Assembly (NCBI GenBank): GCA_037954235.1
Contig: JBBMOA010000019.1
Coordinates: 14,644,305-14,708,304 of the forward strand
Direction of reading: 5' to 3'
Length of the DNA stretch: 64,000 bases
Source of the DNA: Aulostomus chinensis
Lineage: Eukaryota; Chordata; Actinopteri; Syngnathiformes; Aulostomidae
Every line of letters begins with the position of its first letter. Positions within the stretch are counted from its first letter, which is position 1. Made by a program: the position numbers and the translations under genes. The notes below the pieces were generated by a model, which was given only the letters and a program-made list of their open reading frames with translations, did not search any database and had not been told where the DNA came from. This document shows, one piece after another, positions 59,243 through 64,000 of the stretch.

Positions 59243-62200
59243 TTCCTACCATGTTCTGTGTAAACGTAGAAATGTTACGTGTAGAGTTGTCGGGCATACG
59301 TCGCACCAGGCGGCCGAACTCAGGAGGAGCCGTCACGGCAAACACCACCGAGTGGTTTTTCTTGATGTTGCTGATGTCGTTTGTCACCACCTGAAGCTCC
59401 TGCTTAGAGATCGGTGTCACTGATCCTTTAAATACAGAAAGACTCAGTGAGACAGGGGAAAAGGGTTAGGGTTACCCTAACCCGCGCACATTAAAATTAG
59501 CCCGAATTAGCCCGTATAATACAATCATTCTGTGTGATGTGAAAAAATAAATGATTGTCAAATAATTATGGACTTCGGGCGGCACGGTGGTGCAGTGGTC
59601 AGCGCTGTCGCCTCATAGCAAAAAGGTTCCAAGTTCGAGTCCCGGCTCAGGCACAGGGTCTTTCTGTGTGAGTCTCTGTGTTCTCCCTGTTCCTGTGTGG
59701 GTTCTCTCTGGTTCTCCAGCTTCCTCCCACAGTCCAAAGACATCAAGAGGGGACGAGGCTGATTGATACTCTAAATTGACCGTAGTGTGAACAGTTGTCT
59801 GTCTATATGTGTTGGCCCTGCGATGGACTGGCGACCCGTCCAGGGTGATCCCTGCCTCTCATTCGTAGCTGCTGGGATAGGCTCCACCCCCCCCCCCCCC
59901 CTGCAAACCTTAACAGGAATAATGGATGGATGGATGGAATTATGGACTTGAGGGATTGTGGAGGAGATGTTGTCCTACCTGGGTAGACCTCCATGGGGTG
60001 GTTTCTCTGCAGGGTGAGAACCAAAGAGTGAGCCGTGGTGCTGAAGATCTGCCGAGGTGCAAAGTTCACACCATCATTCACCTGGAAGTGAAAGCCACCG
60101 GACAATGCGCCTACAAAAGAGGAGAACCAGCATCAAGAAAACAGAGGATCCCTCCTTTTTCCACAATTATTTTGCAAAATTTGCACGCTTCTGTCTTTCC
60201 TGTGTGAGTCTCACCGTTGTGCACAAATACCAGCTGCCCGGTTTGTATGTGATTCTGGGTGAAGTTCAGGATGTGCCTGGAGGGGGCGCTCTTCAGAGCC
60301 AGGTAGCCATTGCTGGGTGGTGTGACAATGAACTCCAGCCCCTCAGGCGGAGTGTCTGAGTCTTCAGCGCTGAGATCATCCACAGAGATTTCTGTCATCG
60401 AATCAACCCAAACCTGACAGAGGAGGACAGTGAACTTAAACTGAAAATAACCGTCGGGGCTGGTATGGGTTCTTCTGTGGGTGGATGTTTTGACCACACA
60501 CCTTCAGACCCTGGTTGGCGGTCACAACAGGAGTCTCATCGTTAACAGGCGTGACATTGATGCGTACGGTGCAGGGAGGACTATGCTTCCTGATTTCTGT
60601 CTGATTGGCCATGATGGTGAAGTTGTCTGCCAGCGTATCACTGCCGTCGTGGATGTAGGAGATGTACTCACGTTCCAACTGAAAATAGGAGAGAGAGTGC
60701 ATGAGGGAAATAGTTCTATTACTGGGTGATGTTGTGTGTGATTTTCAAATAATTAAAGTTCCCTGAAACATTTTCTGAAACTGTTCAAGGGTGAGAATTT
60801 TCAGATGTGTTTCCTCTAAATCACATTTGCTTTTGCCCCATAAATCATGAATATTAAAACAATCATTTAACCTTAATACGATTATGTCCAAACACGGGAG
60901 TAGTCCTTCATCTAATTAGCCCCTTGAAAAGAACAAGAATACAATGTGTTTGTGTGTGTGTATCCAACCTCAGTGTGTGTGAAAGCAGTGATGGGCATCC
61001 CAGGGATACGACTGTGCTCCAAATGTCCGTGCCTGGGAGGACCGATGATCTGATACAGGAAATTCATTCCTGAGAAGTGATGATTGGCCACCTTGATGAT
61101 GTCAGAGGTCAGCGGCAGGGATGACCCCTCATCCAAGGTCAAGTCAGACACCTGCACCAAAGAAAGTACCGAAGGATCAAATGTTGGTGGTTCAGCGGTG
61201 TCACCTCACTGTCGATTTCTCTCCTTCCTTTTGGAGATCCAGTAACAGTCCGTACCTGGAGGGGCAGCAGGGTGGGTATGATATCAATCTCCAGCCTGAT
61301 AGGTCCGACCTTAGTGACCCCATTGGTGGCCTCCAGCAGAACGGAGTCATTGGTGCTTGCTGCAGCCTGCTGATGGTAGCTGATCAGTCCCTGGTTCAGG
61401 TCCTCCTGAGTGAAGGAGGTTACTGTCTTCCTGAGGCCCTGGAGAGCAGAACGGAGTAGGAAAAACTTTAACTGTGACTCATTTGACACAGTAAAGCTGC
61501 TTCTTTTATATTAAATGCTTTAAGTAATGATTTATGTTATACATGCCAAACCCTGACTTTGTCTCAGCTGCATAACAATAAAATAAATCAAATAGAACAC
61601 ATGCTACCTGCACAGCACCAAACTGCTTTACTTTGTCAATTTCATACCTCAAAAAAATAAAGTTGGGATGACAGTTGTAAGGTTTGCAGTACCTGGCTGA
61701 GATAGCGCTGTTCTCCATAATAGTTAGGATGCTTTTTCTCAGGGGGTACCCTCTGGATGAAGCCCAGGGTCGGAGGACTTCGGACAGTGAAAATGATCTC
61801 TGAGGGCTGGCTGTCATCGTGAACCACCTGCAGAAGCAGACTCATGCGGTTATCTGGTTTAGTAAGACTAGATAAAGATGCCAAAGTATGCTCACAATAC
61901 AATACAATACAATCACAGGGATAATCAATAATCCATGGTATGCTAGGACCTATCTGGTGATTTCAGACCCAACAGATTTACCTCTAAAAGGTCCCTGCCA
62001 ATAGAGACATTCTGCCCCTCCGCCACCACCACCGGACGGTTGTTTATGACTGTCGGAGGCCTCTGGTGACTCTCCAGCAAGATTTTTACCAGCACTCCAA
62101 TGTCCAAGTGTACCTCCCTCCTCGCTTTTCCCAATCGCCTCTCCGTGCTCCTCTCCGTTGCTCTGGCTGTCACATCGAAGCCATCTGACAGCTCCTGGCT

Positions 62201-64000
62201 TCCATCATGTCGAAAAACCAGCCGCCCCGCTACTAAATCTTGCTGTGTGAACACTGAGATGGCATCTGCTTCTGTTACAGTGTCACGATTTCCATCACTG
62301 AAGCAGAGGAAACCATGTTTGGGTGGACGGAAGACTTCATAAGTCACTTCCTGAGGCTCTCGGATGTCGAGGTTGCTGTAGACGCTAAGGTTAGCAGAGG
62401 TCAGGGTCGTGATTCCACCTCTCTGGACCATGAGGCCAGTGTTATTCTCAACCTGCAGGTAAGGATCCTGGGCCAACACCTGCATCACACAGTTAAACAA
62501 AGAGAGTAATTCTTTATAGCAGCAGGGTTCTTGCACCGTCGCAACACCTCAAGCTTTGAGATATTACCTCCAGCAGTGTTGAAACATAGTGTTTCCCATC
62601 CGACACGAAGAGCACAAAACGCCCAAAACTGACTCCTCTGTGGATAAACAACACCTTTTTCTGAGAGGAAATGAGAGGAGAGGATGACATATCAGGAAAA
62701 AAAAAAAAAAATTATTAAGAATGAACTAAACTAAACTGAAGACTGTGCTCACCTGCTGAAGGTCCCGCTGTGTGAACTCATACAGTTTATGACTGGTATC
62801 ACTGGCCAGCACCAGTTCTCCCATGGGAATCCCCCTCCGTGTGTACACCAACCAGTCGTCTTCAAAGTCTGAGTCATCATCTCGGTAGCAAAGATCATTC
62901 AAAGTCACCAGTCTCTGGCCATCACGAGCCACGTGGAAAACTTTATCTACAACCCTGACTGGTCTCTGATCGTTGAGGAGCTGGATGGAGATATTCAAGG
63001 TGTGTTCAGCTGAGTTTCTCTCTTCCTTCTTGCTAGAGGGTTTGTTTGGTTTATGAACCACAATTTGAAAAGTAAAGGAATCTTGCTTGCTCTCGCTGTC
63101 ATCGTGAACGTACATGATCCGTTCTTCCATGATATCCTGGTTTGTGAATGTCACAATGTTGTCGTTGATGGAGGTTGAGTTGGAGAGGTTGATCCTGCGT
63201 ATCTGACCATACTTTGGACTCACAGTAACGATGTACTGGACCTGCCGGTTAGATGAGGTGTGAGTGAACAGGATATCTTTGGTAATGACTTTACTACCGC
63301 CTTCCACCACTGACAGGCCTTTGTTTACTAACGTGATGGCTGTCAACTCGGATTTGATGTTGATTCTGAAGTCGTAAGTTGTGGAGTTGACGCGTGCTGT
63401 AAACACCTGGAAGCTGAAAGTGTCTCTGGTGTCATCGTTAGGCCGGTTAAGCAGTTCGTACTTCACCGATCCATCTGTGATATTCTTCCGGCTGAAGGTT
63501 GAGTTTCTTTGCAGAACTTTATCGATGAGTAAGAGATTACCTTTCTTAGGAACTGTAAGGAGCCTGAAGTAGAGATCACTATCATTGACTTGGACACCCT
63601 TGGTAATCACATGGAGATCCTCTGGAGTGATTACTACTTTCTGAACACTGTTGACTTCTATCTTGCTTCTCGTGACCTTGAATTGGATGCAGCGTACCAC
63701 AACAGGGACGACAACTTCCTCAGTTGACAGGGAACCAATGCTGACTTTACATCTGAACCGGTCAGTAATGTTGCCCTGAGTCTGAAGGCGTTGGTAAGTG
63801 CTGAGATATCGGATACGTTCTTTTTCTAGAAGTTTTTGCGAGAAGAAGGTTACTGGTTTCCATTCGCCACTTGAGTGCAACCGTTGGATTTCGCCGTATT
63901 GTGGCGACTCAATGACGTCGTAGCGGATTTCTACTGCCTGATCTACCACGTTAACTTGTACTGCGAGATGATCGGTGGAGATGACTGATGAACCGCCTTG
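55008..64000 (-). CDS. cspg4: CSPG4/NG2-type transmembrane proteoglycan, 3' 16 exons (5' partial)
   Basis: Joined on the minus strand: 64000-62753 (open at window edge), 62660-62568, 62479-61982, 61827-61693, 61438-61256, 61151-60969, 60678-60502, 60413-60215, 60110-59979, 59425-59250, 59115-58920, 58845-58674, 58563-58182, 58060-57908, 57558-56977, 56111-55008; 1,870 residues in one open frame. It holds a series of CSPG repeats, recognisable by recurrent PP.HG.L motifs (PPKHGFL, PPRHGHL, PPSNGYL, PPEFGRL, PPRHGTL, PPKHGKL) and HDG/HDDS blocks. A His-rich stalk, one membrane span at about 55386-55460 and a 125-residue tail ending NQYWV follow. CSPG4 is a cell-surface proteoglycan that binds collagens, growth factors and, through QYWV, PDZ proteins. 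FRAS/FREM proteins were considered, but the tail fits CSPG4. Probably a cspg4b-type teleost paralogue; the laminin-G part lies beyond the edge. Confidence 0.88.
56977..57558 (-). CDS. cspg4: cspg4 exon (last-1): CSPG repeats
   Basis: 582 bp, phase 0 to 0. It encodes GEPSTGVFYFNVTDGHHRPL, NITYTVTTHPRHGRIAI and VFEVLSPPKHGKLVK. Donor gtaaag. Confidence 0.95.
57853..57907 (-). repeat. (GT)n array abutting a cspg4 donor site
   Basis: Seen on the plus strand as (CA)n with interruptions. On the coding strand it begins at intron position +1. Confidence 0.95.
57908..58060 (-). CDS. cspg4: cspg4 exon (last-2): CSPG repeat, donor inside (GT)n
   Basis: 153 bp. It encodes VEDHDTPPEELHYMVISRPN, GYLTLGERPEPVTSF and HGRLHFIQQ. 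The donor is CAACAG|gtgtgtgtgtgt, so a microsatellite supplies the 5' splice site. Confidence 0.93.
58182..58563 (-). CDS. cspg4: cspg4 exon (last-3): CSPG repeat with Ser-rich insert
   Basis: 382 bp. It encodes ITLNKFGITYIHDDSETTSD, then a Ser/Leu-rich stretch of about 40 residues, then FNITVTPVNDQPPLI and GERVVLGPECLQ. Acceptor tctacttag, donor gtgggt. Confidence 0.93.
58674..58845 (-). CDS. cspg4: cspg4 exon (last-4): CSPG repeat
   Basis: 172 bp. It encodes AVVAEGGRVTIDRSKLDASN and RVVSPPRHGTLSVRGHNLT. The donor ag|gtcctt is weak, but it keeps phase and restores R-D-L-P-D with the next exon. Confidence 0.88.
58920..59115 (-). CDS. cspg4: cspg4 exon (last-5): CSPG repeat
   Basis: 196 bp. 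It encodes VNAGVVLYDQNKPESVGW, AADSFSFTVSSPP and HTFTILISYQANEH. Acceptor gtcag, donor gtactg. Confidence 0.94.
59192..59239 (-). repeat. (GT)n microsatellite in cspg4 intron
   Basis: About 24 units; begins about 10 bases after the donor of the next exon (59250-59425). Confidence 0.96.
59250..59425 (-). CDS. cspg4: cspg4 exon (last-6): CSPG repeat
   Basis: 176 bp. It encodes SVTPISKQELQVVTNDISN, VFAVTAPPEFGRLVRRMPDN and STFTQNM. Donor gtagga. Confidence 0.94.
59426..59978. other. cspg4 intron with SINE
   Basis: Contains a short telomere-like inverted motif (59463-59483) and a full SINE (59576-59937). Confidence 0.85.
59576..59937 (+). mobile_element. tRNA-derived SINE (head 1, tail 1), full length
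   Basis: The A-box-like tggtgcagtgg and exact B-box-like gttcgagtcc match tRNA promoter consensus. The tail has gactggcgacccgtccaggg, gggataggctcc, a C-run and (GGAT)n. The perfect 12-bp target-site duplication AATTATGGACTT is at 59564-59575 and 59938-59949. It lies antisense to cspg4. Confidence 0.93.
59979..60110 (-). CDS. cspg4: cspg4 exon (last-7): CSPG repeat
   Basis: 132 bp. It encodes ALSGGFHFQVNDGVNFAPRQ and VLTLQRNHPMEVYPG. Acceptor cttttgtag, donor gtagga. Confidence 0.94.
60215..60413 (-). CDS. cspg4: cspg4 exon (last-8): CSPG repeat
   Basis: 199 bp. It encodes VWVDSMTEISVDDLSAEDSD, FIVTPPSNGYLALKS and GQLVFVHNG. Donor gtgaga. Confidence 0.95.
60502..60678 (-). CDS. cspg4: cspg4 exon (last-9): CSPG repeat
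   Basis: 177 bp, phase 0 to 0. It encodes LEREYISYIHDGSDTLADNF and INVTPVNDETPVVTANQGLK. Donor gtgtgt. Confidence 0.95.
60969..61151 (-). CDS. cspg4: cspg4 exon (last-10): CSPG repeat
   Basis: 183 bp, phase 0 to 0. It encodes VSDLTLDEGSSLPLTSDIIK, LYQIIGPPRHGHLEHS and ITAFTHTE. Donor gttgga. Confidence 0.94.
61256..61438 (-). CDS. cspg4: cspg4 exon (last-11): CSPG repeat
   Basis: 183 bp, phase 0 to 0. It encodes GLRKTVTSFTQEDLNQGLIS, DSVLLEATNGVTKVGP and IDIIPTLLPLQ. Donor gtacgg. Confidence 0.94.
61693..61827 (-). CDS. cspg4: cspg4 exon (last-12): CSPG repeat
   Basis: 135 bp, phase 0 to 0. It encodes VVHDDSQPSEIIFTVRSPPT and EQRYLSQ. Donor gtactg. Confidence 0.94.
61982..62479 (-). CDS. 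cspg4: cspg4 exon (last-13): CSPG repeats
   Basis: 498 bp, phase 0 to 0. It encodes VLAQDPYLQVENNTGLMV, VTYEVFRPPKHGFLCFSDG, RLVFRHDGSQELSDGF and VVVAEGQNVSIGRDLLE. Donor gtaaat. Confidence 0.95.
62568..62660 (-). CDS. cspg4: cspg4 exon (last-14): short exon
   Basis: 93 bp, phase 0 to 0. It encodes KKVLFIHRGVSFGRFVLFVS and DGKHYVSTLLE. It is a conserved CSPG beta-strand pair with clean splice sites, too short to stand out as an ORF. Confidence 0.92.
62753..64000 (-). CDS. cspg4: cspg4 large exon (partial): several CSPG repeats
   Basis: At least 1,248 bp, open to the right edge. It encodes YDVIESPQYGEIQRLHSSGE, LTVPKKGNLLLIDKVLQRNS, IVTVSPKYGQIRRINLSNST and RVVDKVFHVARDGQRLVTLN, and ends FTQRDLQQ. 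Donor gtgagc. The reading frame is still open at 64000. Confidence 0.94.

Noticed and set aside
62100..62342. Plus-strand ORFs over cspg4 exons
   Set aside because: Antisense shadows of minus-strand exons that have clean splice borders and family matches.
55008..64000. FRAS1/FREM family member
   Set aside because: CSPG repeats are shared with FRAS/FREM, but no Calx-beta domain is seen and the single span plus QYWV tail is the CSPG4 signature.

Overview
The window is vertebrate genomic DNA from a ray-finned (teleost) fish. It carries intron-rich vertebrate genes, GT-AG introns of 74 bp to several kb, abundant (CA/GT)n microsatellites, tRNA-derived SINEs with (GGAT)n-type tails and hAT-type DNA transposons. 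I cannot name the species. A derived (percomorph-like) teleost is only a guess from texture.

Three protein-coding genes are present. (1) bcr, plus strand, 2677-35899, with a 3'UTR to about 40.28 kb. Exons 2 to 23 are here. The large first exon (oligomerisation/kinase-like region) lies upstream of the window. The 844 visible residues give a linker, RhoGEF (DH), PH, C2 and RhoGAP domains and a C-terminal STEV PDZ ligand. (2) An snx18-type sorting nexin, plus strand, 43617-51292, complete in four coding exons (545 aa), with SH3, acidic linker, PX and BAR domains. (3) A CSPG4/NG2-type transmembrane proteoglycan, minus strand, 55008 to beyond 64000. The window holds 16 exons (1,870 residues) with the CSPG repeats, a His-rich stalk, one membrane span and a cytoplasmic tail ending QYWV. 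The laminin-G N-terminus is beyond the right edge. snx18 and cspg4 converge tail to tail.

Layout: 1-2676 is the end of bcr intron 1 with two SINEs; 2677-35899 is bcr with TE-rich introns; 35900-40280 is the bcr 3'UTR; 40281-43616 is intergenic with the probable snx18 promoter/5'UTR at its right end; 43617-51292 is snx18; 51293-55007 holds the two converging 3'UTRs; 55008-64000 is cspg4.

The three proteins share no single pathway. BCR regulates Rho/Rac GTPases, SNX18 shapes and scissions endosomal membranes, and CSPG4 is a cell-surface adhesion and signalling proteoglycan. There is no operon-like or defence-like system here. The most interesting signals are: snx18 intron 1, flanked by an exact 13-bp direct repeat that supplies both splice sites (an intron-gain signature); a four-deep nest of mobile elements in bcr intron 2 with diagnostic target-site duplications; SINEs that share heads but swap tails; an inverted minisatellite; a (GT)n array that itself forms a cspg4 donor site; and a snx18-cspg4 adjacency that echoes human SNX33-CSPG4.
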